A DNA stretch of 22,982 bases, taken from positions 1 to 22,982 of the forward strand of contig CADBPL010000061.1 of the NCBI GenBank assembly GCA_902796535.1, in the 5' to 3' direction. The DNA comes from Oscillospiraceae bacterium (GTDB lineage: Bacteria > Bacillota > Clostridia > Oscillospirales > Acutalibacteraceae). Shown here in pieces: positions 7,238 through 15,469 of this stretch; positions within the stretch are counted from its first letter, which is position 1, and every line of letters starts with the position of its first letter. The notes under the pieces were generated by a model. It searched no databases. It saw nothing but the letters and a program-made list of their open reading frames with translations, and had not been told where the DNA came from. Position numbers and translations under genes: made by a program.

Positions 7238-8617
7238 ATGAAAAAAACAGTTTCATTCGTTCTGGCGCTTCTTTTGGCTGTTTGCTGTGCGCTGCCTGCT
7301 TTGGCCGCCGACGCAGGCGAGCCGCTGCCGCTGCTGCACACCGAGGGTCAGAAAATCTTTGACGCCAAGGGCAAAGAGGTCGTGCTGCGCGGCACCAACT
7401 TCGGCGGCTGGGGTATTATGGAAGACTGGTTCTGCCCCTATACCAACCCCGCGGGGTGCGATCCGGTCTACAAAACGCTGGAATCCCGCTTCGGCAGCGA
7501 AAAGGTTCGCGCGCTGTTCCAAACCTACCGCAGCAACTGGATTACGGAGATCGACTATCAAAACGTGGCTCAGCTGGGCATGAATGTTGTCCGTCTGCCG
7601 ATCTGGTACCGCAATTTCCAGTCTGACGATAACGGCACATGGTACCGCACGGCGGACGGCCGCATCGATTTCAGCGAGCTTGACGCCGTTGTTTCCCTGT
7701 GTAAAAAATACGGGCTTTATCTCATTATCGACCTGCACGGTCTGCCCGGTTATCAAAATGACTACGATCATTGCGGTCAGTCCAAGTCCATGTCGCTGTT
7801 TGACGACACACCGCAGGGCAAACGCTACCGTGAGGTCGTGACCGATTTCTGGGTCGAGCTTGCCGGGCACTATGCGGGCGAGAGCACCATTGCCATGTAT
7901 GACCTGATGAATGAGCCGCTGGGCACCAACGTCACGCGGGACGGCAGCTTCCAGCAGACCTTCTGGGATCTGAGCAACGACCTTTACAAAGCCGTCAGAG
8001 CCGTCGACCCGGATCATATTATCTGCATGGAGGCCATCTGGGATCCCTCGGCCATTGCGTCGCCCGATGTTTACGGCTGGACGAATATCGTCTATCAGGA
8101 GCACCTTTACGACGTGACCAACCCCACCATTCTGCGCAAGGTCAACGAGATCAGAAAGGCCGATTACAACGCGCCGTTCTACATCGGCGAGTTTTATCCG
8201 AGAGGTCTGACCACCTTTGCCTATCTGCTGTCTATTTTTAATCAGCGAGAGCTGAGCTGGACGACCTGGACCTATAAGGGTGCCGGCCCCGACGCGGACA
8301 AGTCCCCGTGGTTCCTCTACGGTTCGTCCGAGATCGAAAAGATCGATTATGAAAACGACAGCTACGAGACGCTGATGCAAAAATTCGGTTCGGTGCTCCG
8401 CACCGACGGCGGCAAATTCCACAAGAACACGTTTGCCGATTACTGCTCTGTTTTTGCGCAGGGACTGGTTGACAAAACCTGCCTGAACACCTTCGGGCTG
8501 GTCAGCACCGCCGGCACCCGCGAGCAGCGGGCGGCCATGCGCAGCGAAAAGCTTCTGGCGATCAAAACGACGATCCTCGACTGGCTCAGAAAACTGAAAA
8601 CCGGCGACTTATTATAA
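7238..8617 (+). CDS. Secreted glycoside hydrolase family 5 (cellulase-type) enzyme
   Basis: The product has 459 residues. The signal peptide runs to about residue 23 (KK, hydrophobic core, then ALA before AD), so the enzyme is exported. The mature protein is a clan GH-A (beta/alpha)8 barrel. It has RGTNFGGW near the N-terminus, the acid/base in DLMNEP (Glu226) and the nucleophile in YIGEF (Glu318). The RGxNxGGW opening recalls exo-beta-1,3-glucanase-like and related GH5 groups, but the subfamily and substrate (beta-glucan, mannan or xylan) cannot be fixed by eye. GGAAAGGA at 7221-7228 lies 9 bases before the ATG. A non-ATG extension upstream would run through the promoter. It is the first gene of the operon, with 23 bases to GH51. 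Confidence 0.92.
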   Translation: MKKTVSFVLALLLAVCCALPALAADAGEPLPLLHTEGQKIFDAKGKEVVLRGTNFGGWGIMEDWFCPYTNPAGCDPVYKTLESRFGSEKVRALFQTYRSNWITEIDYQNVAQLGMNVVRLPIWYRNFQSDDNGTWYRTADGRIDFSELDAVVSLCKKYGLYLIIDLHGLPGYQNDYDHCGQSKSMSLFDDTPQGKRYREVVTDFWVELAGHYAGESTIAMYDLMNEPLGTNVTRDGSFQQTFWDLSNDLYKAVRAVDPDHIICMEAIWDPSAIASPDVYGWTNIVYQEHLYDVTNPTILRKVNEIRKADYNAPFYIGEFYPRGLTTFAYLLSIFNQRELSWTTWTYKGAGPDADKSPWFLYGSSEIEKIDYENDSYETLMQKFGSVLRTDGGKFHKNTFADYCSVFAQGLVDKTCLNTFGLVSTAGTREQRAAMRSEKLLAIKTTILDWLRKLKTGDLL

Positions 8618-8640
8618 TATACAGAAAGAACAGGTGACTT

Positions 8641-10149
8641 ATGGAAAAATATCTGATCAATCCCAACCAGAAAATCAGCCGCATCTCCAAGGATATTTAC
8701 GGCCATTTCAGCGAGCATCTGGGCAGATGCATCTATGAAGGCCTTTACGTCGGGGAGGATTCCGACATCCCCAACGTCAACGGTATGCGCACCGACGTGG
8801 TGCAGGCGCTGCGCGACATGGGGCTGCCCGTGCTGCGCTGGCCGGGCGGCTGCTTTGCGGACGAATACCACTGGAAGGACGGCGTCGGCCCGAAAGAGAC
8901 CCGCAAACGGATTCTGAACACCCACTGGGGCCGCGTGGTGGAAGACAACAGCTTCGGCACGCATGAGTTTTTTGAATTGTGCCGCCAGCTCGGCTGCGAC
9001 GCCTATATCAACGGCAACGTCGGTTCCGGCACGGTGCGTGAAATGAACGAATGGGTCGAGTATATGACCTTTGACGGCACGTCGCCCATGGCGCAGCTGC
9101 GCCGCGACAACGGCCGCGAGGAGCCGTGGGTCGTGACCTATTTCGGCGTCGGCAACGAAAACTGGGGCTGCGGCGGCAATATGGATCCGGAATACTACGG
9201 CTGCCTGTTCAAGCAGTATGAGACCTATATCCGCAACTACGATCCCGATCACCGCATTTACCGCATCGCCTGCGGCCCGAATGAAGAGGATTATCACTGG
9301 ACCGACCGTGTGATGGACAAGGTCAAGCACAAGGCAAACGGCCTGTCGCTGCATTATTACACCGATATCTGGGATCATGAAACGCGTTCCAAAAAGTCCG
9401 CTACGGAGTTTACCCCGCTGCAATATGACATGACCCTCGCGCAGGCCTACCGCATCGACGGCATTATCACGCGGCATATCGAAGTGATGAACCGCCATGA
9501 CCGTCAGCACCGCGTCGACCTGATCGTGGATGAGTGGGGCACGTGGTATGAGGTGGAGCCGGGCACGAACCCGGGCTTCCTCTATCAGCAGAACACGATG
9601 CGTGACGCGATGGTCGCCGCGCTGACGCTCAACATTTTCAACAAACACAGCGACCGCATCCGCATGGCGAACATTGCGCAGACCGTCAACGTGCTGCAGT
9701 CCGTAGCGCTGACCGAGGGCGAAAAAATGCTCCTCACGCCAACCTATTACGTGTTCAAAATGTTCCGTGAGCATCAGAACAACACGCTTCTCGGCTCCTT
9801 CATCACCACTTCGGTGCGTGATATTCCCGATTGCAAAGACGCCTCCGGCCGCGGCACAAAGCCGCTGCCGCAGCTGATTGAGTCGGCTTCGATCGATGAA
9901 AACGGCACGATCTGGGCAACGGTGGTCAACACCTCGGCTGATCAGGAGGCGCAGGTTGCCTGTCAGGTGGCGGACACCGCCGTAAAGGATGTAAAGGCAG
10001 AAATCTTGACAGGATCGACCGGCGATTTTAATACGTTTGACGCGCCGAATTATGTAAAGACAGTTGCCTTTACAGACTATAAAGTGACGGCGGACGGATT
10101 CACCGCCACGCTGCCGCCGTGCAGTGTGACCCGTTTTGAAATCAAATGA
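8641..10149 (+). CDS. abfA: Alpha-L-arabinofuranosidase, GH51
   Basis: The product has 502 residues, the usual size for GH51. It has an N-terminal segment (GHFSEHLGRCIYEG), then a (beta/alpha)8 barrel with RWPGGCFADEYHW, the acid/base Glu173 in GNENWG and the nucleophile Glu298 in DEWGTWYE. A C-terminal beta-sandwich follows (to about 500). Members release terminal alpha-L-arabinofuranosyl residues from arabinoxylan, arabinan or arabinogalactan fragments. No signal peptide is visible, so it acts in the cytoplasm on imported oligosaccharides. A modest AGGTG sits 6 bases before the ATG. It follows GH5 by 23 bases and overlaps the next gene as ATGA. Its product, L-arabinose, links to AraD in the opposing operon. 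Confidence 0.96.
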   Translation: MEKYLINPNQKISRISKDIYGHFSEHLGRCIYEGLYVGEDSDIPNVNGMRTDVVQALRDMGLPVLRWPGGCFADEYHWKDGVGPKETRKRILNTHWGRVVEDNSFGTHEFFELCRQLGCDAYINGNVGSGTVREMNEWVEYMTFDGTSPMAQLRRDNGREEPWVVTYFGVGNENWGCGGNMDPEYYGCLFKQYETYIRNYDPDHRIYRIACGPNEEDYHWTDRVMDKVKHKANGLSLHYYTDIWDHETRSKKSATEFTPLQYDMTLAQAYRIDGIITRHIEVMNRHDRQHRVDLIVDEWGTWYEVEPGTNPGFLYQQNTMRDAMVAALTLNIFNKHSDRIRMANIAQTVNVLQSVALTEGEKMLLTPTYYVFKMFREHQNNTLLGSFITTSVRDIPDCKDASGRGTKPLPQLIESASIDENGTIWATVVNTSADQEAQVACQVADTAVKDVKAEILTGSTGDFNTFDAPNYVKTVAFTDYKVTADGFTATLPPCSVTRFEIK

Positions 10150-10397
10150 CGGAGAACAGAGTCTGCCGCCGGTGTCTGCTGTTTGAAAGCGGGCGGGAGG
10201 ATGTGCTGGCGAGCATTCACGAACATATCGCCCGTTTGCCCGCACGTGACCGCGCCGCGCAGGAGGAGTATCAGCGGCGGCTGAACGTGTGCAAGGCGTG
10301 TGAACATCTTGCGGGCGGCACCTGCCTGAAATGCGGCTGTTACCCGGAATTCCGTGCGGCGTTCCGCACGCAGAAATGCCCCGTCAAACTTTGGTAA
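10146..10397 (+). CDS. Small eight-cysteine protein, DUF6171-like
   Basis: The 83-residue cytoplasmic protein starts in an ATGA overlap with the GH51 stop, so its translation is probably coupled. Eight Cys fall in pairs: CRRC (7,10), CKAC (49,52), CLKCGC (60,63,65) and Cys78. They are separated by a charged, probably helical segment (about 17-47). This pattern suggests one or two zinc sites, or possibly an iron-sulfur site. It resembles the uncharacterised DUF6171 family of Bacillota as I remember it. No function is known. The reading is supported by the overlap, the cysteine spacing and the tight fit to the next ribosome site. Confidence 0.8.
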   Translation: MTENRVCRRCLLFESGREDVLASIHEHIARLPARDRAAQEEYQRRLNVCKACEHLAGGTCLKCGCYPEFRAAFRTQKCPVKLW

Positions 10398-10412
10398 GAT
10401 AGGAGGATCCCC

Positions 10413-12191
10413 GTGGCAAACGAATCCGGAAACAAGGTGAAAGCCTTATTCACCGAGATCAAAACTCACTGGAAAACGCCGGCGGAGGGTAAATACGTTC
10501 CTTATAAAGAATATAAGGATATTTTCATTGCCGTTGGCAGCAACTACACCGGCTCGAAGGTGCTGGAATACATCGTTTTTGCGGCTTCATGCTACCTGAT
10601 GATGTATCATTACAAGCTGCCTTACCTGACGTTTTCCGTTATCAACATCATCAATATGCCCCTCAACTATATCTGGACGCTGATCGGCTGGCTGGTCGCG
10701 GACAATCTGGGTATGCTCGTCAAAAAGACCGAGCGCAAGCTCTATGGGCTGTATTTTGCGCTGATCGCCGTGGGACTTTTGATGATTTTCGGCAATGCCT
10801 CGGCGCTGTTCGACCCTGCGAACCGGTTTGTGGCTTACATGAACTCGTTGGAGGGCATCAACTTTGCTTCCGCCATCAAGATCCTCGGCACGCATCTGCT
10901 CTGGAACGGCTGGGCGGGCGCACGCGGCATCTTCTGGCGCAAAAAGCTTATTCCGAAATACGGGCGCTACAAGTATATGCTTTACAGCGACTGCATCCCC
11001 AAGTGCGTGATGGTCGTGCTCATCGGCTGGCTCCCGTTCTATAAAATCCCCGACGTGGTCACGCGCGTCTGGGTCGCCAACCTGATGTTTGCGGTTTACA
11101 ATCTCTACGGGTTTGACAACCGGCTGGAGATCTGCACGCGCAACATCAGCCCCAACGTGCGCGAACGCATTTTGGTTCGTTCCTATCCCATCAAGTTTTC
11201 TCACATCTTTTATTCGATTCTGGCGATCATTCTGCCTGTTATTATCGGCGCGCTGCGCTATGAATGGGCGGATATCAACGTCTTCCGCTATGTTATTCCC
11301 GTCACGTTCCTGATCGCGGCAGGGTTGACGATGGTGTTTGCCGGCCGTGTGCGTGAACGTATTCCGCAGCCGCCGCTTGAAAAAAAGGTGCAGATCAATT
11401 TCTGGGACGGTATGTTCGGCGTGATGCGCAACAAATACAAATGGATCAGAACCATTGTGGAACTGCTCGACGCGCTGGGCAACGGTATGCTGCCGTTCGC
11501 CACGATTTTGTATCTCTACACGTTCCGCCTGAGCGGCCTGCTTTACAGCCTGATCGTTGCGCTCGTGTCGTTTGCCGGCACGCCGCCCGATCTGCTCGCG
11601 CCCTATTTCCTCAAGCGTTTCACCTACAAACAGCTGCAGATTTTCTATCAGCTTTCCCGTGCGCTCGGCAACACGATCATTGTGCTTTCACTGCTGTTCC
11701 TGGGCGACAAGCTGGTTTTGTGCGGCACGATTTGCGTGATCACGCTGTTCTTCCTTGAAATGTGCAAAACCGTGCCGGTCACCGCCTCTTACGATATGGA
11801 GGTGCGTATCAACGACTATCAGATGTATCTGTCCGGCGAACGGCTGGAGAATTTTTCCGGCGTGTTCGGCTGGTTCACAGGGCCTATCGTTTCCTTTGTG
11901 GGTTTGATCATTCCGCTGATGCTGCTCAAATACGGCTTCAACAGCAACTGGGACGTTCTGTTTATTGACGCCTCGCGCATCAAGATCATCGTTATTCCCA
12001 TTATCATCGACATCATCGGTTATGTGCTCATGACCATTCCTTATCTGTTCTGGGATTATGACGACGATAAGCAGAGCAAGGTCATGCAGGTGCTGCAGCG
12101 GCGTGAGGAAGTGACCGGCGGCACGCTGGGGCTGGCATCCGACGCCGATCAGATCGACAGCGACAGGGAACAGGAGGCGGTTCCGCAATGA
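10413..12191 (+). CDS. GPH/MFS_2-like membrane transporter
   Basis: The product has 592 residues and about 12 hydrophobic segments. It starts at GTG with AGGAGG at 10401-10406, 6 bases upstream. A short hydrophilic N-terminus (about 45 residues) precedes the first helix, and a roughly 45-residue acidic tail ends the protein. The segment DYQMYLSGERLENFSG recalls the DYxxxxTGxRxxG signature of glycoside-pentoside-hexuronide:cation symporters, with divergence (SGER for TGxR). Import of oligosaccharides made by the GH5 enzyme for GH51 is the simplest inference. The protein is longer and more divergent than typical sugar symporters, so another substrate is possible. Its stop overlaps the next ATG (ATGA). 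Confidence 0.8.
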   Translation: MANESGNKVKALFTEIKTHWKTPAEGKYVPYKEYKDIFIAVGSNYTGSKVLEYIVFAASCYLMMYHYKLPYLTFSVINIINMPLNYIWTLIGWLVADNLGMLVKKTERKLYGLYFALIAVGLLMIFGNASALFDPANRFVAYMNSLEGINFASAIKILGTHLLWNGWAGARGIFWRKKLIPKYGRYKYMLYSDCIPKCVMVVLIGWLPFYKIPDVVTRVWVANLMFAVYNLYGFDNRLEICTRNISPNVRERILVRSYPIKFSHIFYSILAIILPVIIGALRYEWADINVFRYVIPVTFLIAAGLTMVFAGRVRERIPQPPLEKKVQINFWDGMFGVMRNKYKWIRTIVELLDALGNGMLPFATILYLYTFRLSGLLYSLIVALVSFAGTPPDLLAPYFLKRFTYKQLQIFYQLSRALGNTIIVLSLLFLGDKLVLCGTICVITLFFLEMCKTVPVTASYDMEVRINDYQMYLSGERLENFSGVFGWFTGPIVSFVGLIIPLMLLKYGFNSNWDVLFIDASRIKIIVIPIIIDIIGYVLMTIPYLFWDYDDDKQSKVMQVLQRREEVTGGTLGLASDADQIDSDREQEAVPQ

Positions 12192-13303
12192 AAAAAGACA
12201 ACACTGAAAAAATACCGGTCACGGAGCCTGAAAAGCTGAGTATTCCGGAAAACGAGATCTGGACCTATCAGATCGAAGGGCTGCAGGAGCCGCACATCGA
12301 AACGGGGCGGGAGCATTCCCTGGGCAAGAAGCTCGGCGTTGTTCTCATCCTGCTGGTGGCCATCGGGCTGTCGATTTATTTTTCGGTGCGTGCTGTGCAC
12401 AAAGAAACCTATGAATACAAGGCGCTGGAGAACGGCACGTATGAGCTGGTCAAATACAGCAACCCCGGCGAAGAAACGAAGCTGACTGTCGACTGTGTCG
12501 ACGGCGACCCCGCTAAGCCGATCACCGTGCTGCATGAGTATTTCCTCAACTGCGATGAAAAGCTGACCGAGGTCACGCTCGGCAAGAGCATCACGCAGAT
12601 CGACGGCAAATCGTTTTACAGCTGCTGGGCGCTTCAGAACATTCATGTTGATCCGGAGAATCCGGCTTACTGCGATATCGACGGCGTGCTGTTCACCAAA
12701 GACCTCAAAACCGTCGTCTGTTATCCGATCGACCACGACGCCTATCTGCGCAAGGTTCACGGTTATGCCGAAGAACCGGAATGGTGGGGTGAGGATTACA
12801 CCGAGCAATATATTGCCGACGTGATGACGTTCCGCCTGCCCGCCGAGACAGAAACGATCGGGATGCTGGCGTTTAACTACGCCGCTCTGGCTGACGTGAC
12901 GATGCCGGAGGGCGTCAAGACCATTGAGACCATGGCGTTTTTCCGCTGCTCAGCGCTGCGCAGCATCACGACCTTCAAGGGCGAAGTGGAATACGCATCG
13001 CTGCCTGAGGGGCTGGAAACGATCGGCTCCGACGCGTTCAGCTATGATCAGGCGCTGGACTATCTCTATCTGCCCGCGTCTGTCAAATCCATCGGTCACC
13101 ACGCGTTCTGGGACGCTGTATATAAAGACAACGGTGAGATCAAGGGCGTTGCCGCAATCAATACGGCGCTCACGGAAGAGCAGTTCAAATCACAGGTGGA
13201 AACGGGCGACCAGTGGAAGCCGGAATATGACTTCATGCTGTTCAAAAAGGCAGTTCCGATCAATTATTCGGCGGAAAGGACGGGTGCGAATGCAGCCTCT
13301 TGA
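12188..13303 (+). CDS. Membrane-anchored LRR_5 (BspA-like) leucine-rich repeat protein
   Basis: The product has 371 residues. About 47 residues of charged N-terminus precede a single membrane helix (about 48-67, GVVLILLVAIGLSIYF), and the rest should be outside the cell (type II topology). From about residue 115 come irregular BspA-type repeats of the form LTEVTLGKSITQIDGKSF, MPEGVKTIETMAFFRCSAL and LPASVKSIGHHAFW. Such domains usually bind proteins or glycans. No sorting signal is seen. It overlaps the transporter stop by 4 bases and the phosphoesterase start by 14 bases, which suggests tight translational coupling. A partner or sensor role for the transporter is inference. Confidence 0.88.
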   Translation: MKKDNTEKIPVTEPEKLSIPENEIWTYQIEGLQEPHIETGREHSLGKKLGVVLILLVAIGLSIYFSVRAVHKETYEYKALENGTYELVKYSNPGEETKLTVDCVDGDPAKPITVLHEYFLNCDEKLTEVTLGKSITQIDGKSFYSCWALQNIHVDPENPAYCDIDGVLFTKDLKTVVCYPIDHDAYLRKVHGYAEEPEWWGEDYTEQYIADVMTFRLPAETETIGMLAFNYAALADVTMPEGVKTIETMAFFRCSALRSITTFKGEVEYASLPEGLETIGSDAFSYDQALDYLYLPASVKSIGHHAFWDAVYKDNGEIKGVAAINTALTEEQFKSQVETGDQWKPEYDFMLFKKAVPINYSAERTGANAAS

Positions 13304-14690
13304 GCTATTTGTGCTGACCGATACCCACTATTATTCCAAAAAGAACTGGGTCGACGGCGATCCTTACGCGTTTCCGCCTGCCCGGGAGCAGCTGTATCGT
13401 CTCGGCAGCGAAGAGATCCTGCGCAAGGTGTTTGATGAGCTTTGCGCGCCCGGCGCGCCCGAGATCGTGCTCATCAGCGGCGACCTGACCAACAACGGCG
13501 AAGTGACGTCGCATGAAGAGATCCGCGAAATGCTGCGCGAACTCGAACAGCGCGGCAAGCGCGTGTTTGTGACCACCGCCACGCACGATTACCGCGGCGA
13601 GGGTGTGTCCTACGGCTTTGACAAGAATAATAACAGGGTAGACGTACCCGCCTTTTTACGGGACGATCTGCGTGATTTCTGGCGCGAATTCGGCATGAGC
13701 AAAGCGATCAGCGTGCATGAACCCACCATGTGTTACGCGGCGGAGCTGACGCCGGAGTATCTTCTTTTGGCGCTCAACGACGACCGGGGCTATGACCATG
13801 CCGGGTTCACGGCGGAATGCTTTGAGTGGATCTGCGAGCAGGCAGAACAGGCGAAGAAAAAGGGGCAGTTTATCATTGCCATGACGCACCACCCCGTGCT
13901 CTCACCGTCGCCGCTTTACAAGCTCATCGCGCCCGGCGATCTGCTGGAAGAGGGCGAAACGCGCGCAAAGCAGTTTGCCGATATGGGTGTGCCGGTCATG
14001 TTCACCGGGCACAGCCATATCCACAACATCACGCGCATCGATTCCGAAGCGGGCAACCCGTTTTATGATGTTTCCACCTCGGCCACCGTCGGCTTTCCGC
14101 CCAATTATCGCCGAGTCCGTTTTGACCCGGACGGCGGCACGATCGATATCAAAACGATCAGCGTAGAAAACGTGCCGGGGCTTGACCTCGGCGGCCTGAC
14201 GCTGCCGCAGTTCACCGAAAAGCAGTTTCTCGGCGTCGTGACCGATATTCTGGATGCGGCGGACAAGGATTATGAAACGTTCATCCGTCTGGCGAACAGC
14301 TTCAGCCTGCGCGAGCCCAAAGCGCGCAAGCTCAAGCCTGTGATCCATCCGGCCGCCGGGTGGCTCAACCGCCTTACGTTCGGCAAGGTCTGGAAGTGGA
14401 CGCGCCGCAGCAACGGCGTGTCGAAAGAGGAGATGAAGCCGCAGTGGGACAGACTGGTGGTGCCCTTTGCGGTAAAGCTTGCCGCCAACCTCTACCGCGG
14501 CGACGCCGACCTGCCTAAGGACGGCGTCGAATACCGCGTGGCTTCGGCGCTGTTCCAAAAGTTGGATCGGCTTTCCAAGCCCTTTGCCGACAAGCTGAAG
14601 GCCAAAGGAATTGAAAGCATCAGCGCGATCCTTTTGCCGCTGCTGCATAACGACGGAATCTCCGACGCCGATTACACGATCAGATTATAA
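13290..14690 (+). CDS. Calcineurin-like metallophosphoesterase
   Basis: The product has 466 residues. It starts at the ATG at 13290 (GAAAGGA at 13274-13280, spacing 9), overlapping the LRR gene by 14 bases. The frame is open far upstream, but that part is antiphase to the LRR gene. Metal motifs are Asp11-x-His13 (TDTHY), GDLTNNGE (Asp65), a modified GNHD block reading TATHDYRG (98-100), THHP (His200-His201) and GHSHIH (His241, His243). The bridging Asn of GNH is replaced by Thr98. A C-terminal part of about 190 residues is mostly helical and unrecognised. No signal peptide is present, so it is cytoplasmic. The substrate (nucleotide, sugar phosphate or phosphodiester) is unknown. Confidence 0.9.
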   Translation: MQPLELFVLTDTHYYSKKNWVDGDPYAFPPAREQLYRLGSEEILRKVFDELCAPGAPEIVLISGDLTNNGEVTSHEEIREMLRELEQRGKRVFVTTATHDYRGEGVSYGFDKNNNRVDVPAFLRDDLRDFWREFGMSKAISVHEPTMCYAAELTPEYLLLALNDDRGYDHAGFTAECFEWICEQAEQAKKKGQFIIAMTHHPVLSPSPLYKLIAPGDLLEEGETRAKQFADMGVPVMFTGHSHIHNITRIDSEAGNPFYDVSTSATVGFPPNYRRVRFDPDGGTIDIKTISVENVPGLDLGGLTLPQFTEKQFLGVVTDILDAADKDYETFIRLANSFSLREPKARKLKPVIHPAAGWLNRLTFGKVWKWTRRSNGVSKEEMKPQWDRLVVPFAVKLAANLYRGDADLPKDGVEYRVASALFQKLDRLSKPFADKLKAKGIESISAILLPLLHNDGISDADYTIRL

Positions 14691-14704
14691 TCAAAAATGA
14701 AAAA

Positions 14705-14742
14705 GACGCTCACCGAAGGCAGAATTGCTTTTGGCGGGCGTC
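14705..14742. terminator. Terminator shared by the two convergent operons
   Basis: A long, partly wobble-paired hairpin joins 14705-14721 to 14726-14742 around the loop GAAT. It includes CCGAAGGCA against TGCTTTTGG and GACGCTC against GGGCGTC. On the minus strand it is followed by TTTTTCATTTTTGA, a strong U tract for the araD operon. On the plus strand the following TTCTTT is weaker. It lies 15 bases after the phosphoesterase stop and 28 bases after the araD stop. Confidence 0.8.
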
Positions 14743-14769
14743 AGCTTCTTTATGCGGATTTTGCGGTTT

Positions 14770-15456
14770 TTATTGGCCGTAGTAGGCGTTTTTGCCGTGC
14801 TTGCGCAGGTAGTGCTTGTCAAGCAGCGCCTGCTGCATATCGCGGTGCGCGGGGTTGAGCATCAGCGCGTGATAGTCCATGAACGCCACCTCTTCCATCA
14901 CCACGGCGTTATGAACCGCGTTCATCGCGTCCCTGCCCCATGCGAACGGCCCGTGGGAATAGACCAGCACGCCGGGCACGTCGTCCGGCTCAATGCCGCG
15001 GAAGGTTTCGACAATGACCTTGCCCGTTTCCGCCTCGTAAGCCCCTTGAATTTCCGCTTCGGTCATCGGGCGTGTGCAGGGGATATCGCCGTAAAAATAG
15101 TCGCCGTGGGTGGTGCCCATGGCCGGTATGGCCATGCCCGCCTGCGCAAAAGAGGTCGCCCAGCGGGAATGGGTGTGCACGACGCCGCCGATGTTGGGGA
15201 ACGCCCGATACAGCGCCAGGTGGGTGGCGGTGTCGCTGGAGGGTTTCCACTTGCCTTCCGCGATATTTCCGCTTAAATCCACCACCACCATGTCGTCAGG
15301 CGTCATGCCGTCATACGACACGCCGGAGGGCTTGATCACGATCAGCCCGCTTTGGCGGTCAATGCCGCTGACGTTGCCCCAGGTGAAGGTGACAAGGTTG
15401 TGTTTTGGCAAAAGCAGATTCGCTTCGCAAACGTCTTTTTTCAGCTGTTCCAACAT
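14770..15456 (-). CDS. araD: L-ribulose-5-phosphate 4-epimerase
   Basis: The product has 228 residues, close to the family norm. It interconverts L-ribulose 5-phosphate and D-xylulose 5-phosphate, the last step of bacterial L-arabinose catabolism. The zinc ligands expected for the class II aldolase/epimerase fold are present: Asp75, His94 and His96 (HTHSRWA), and His168 (SHGP). Asp119 and the C-terminal AYYGQ match the epimerase rather than fuculose aldolase. GAGGT at 15464-15468 lies 7 bases before the ATG. It is the last gene of the minus-strand operon, 13 bases after GH42, and ends at the shared terminator. araA and araB are not in the window. Confidence 0.95.
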   Translation of the reverse strand: MLEQLKKDVCEANLLLPKHNLVTFTWGNVSGIDRQSGLIVIKPSGVSYDGMTPDDMVVVDLSGNIAEGKWKPSSDTATHLALYRAFPNIGGVVHTHSRWATSFAQAGMAIPAMGTTHGDYFYGDIPCTRPMTEAEIQGAYEAETGKVIVETFRGIEPDDVPGVLVYSHGPFAWGRDAMNAVHNAVVMEEVAFMDYHALMLNPAHRDMQQALLDKHYLRKHGKNAYYGQ

Positions 15457-15469
15457 ATTCAGTACCTCT

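Noticed and set aside
8440..10245. A 601-codon open frame on the minus strand opposite GH51
   Set aside because: It lies antisense to a gene with intact GH51 catalytic motifs and has no recognisable domain. Long antisense frames are expected from the codon bias of GC-rich genes.
12924..13289. Upstream extension of the metallophosphoesterase frame
   Set aside because: It overlaps most of the LRR gene out of frame and is Arg/Ser-rich. The ATG at 13290 has a ribosome site and leads directly into the DxH motif.
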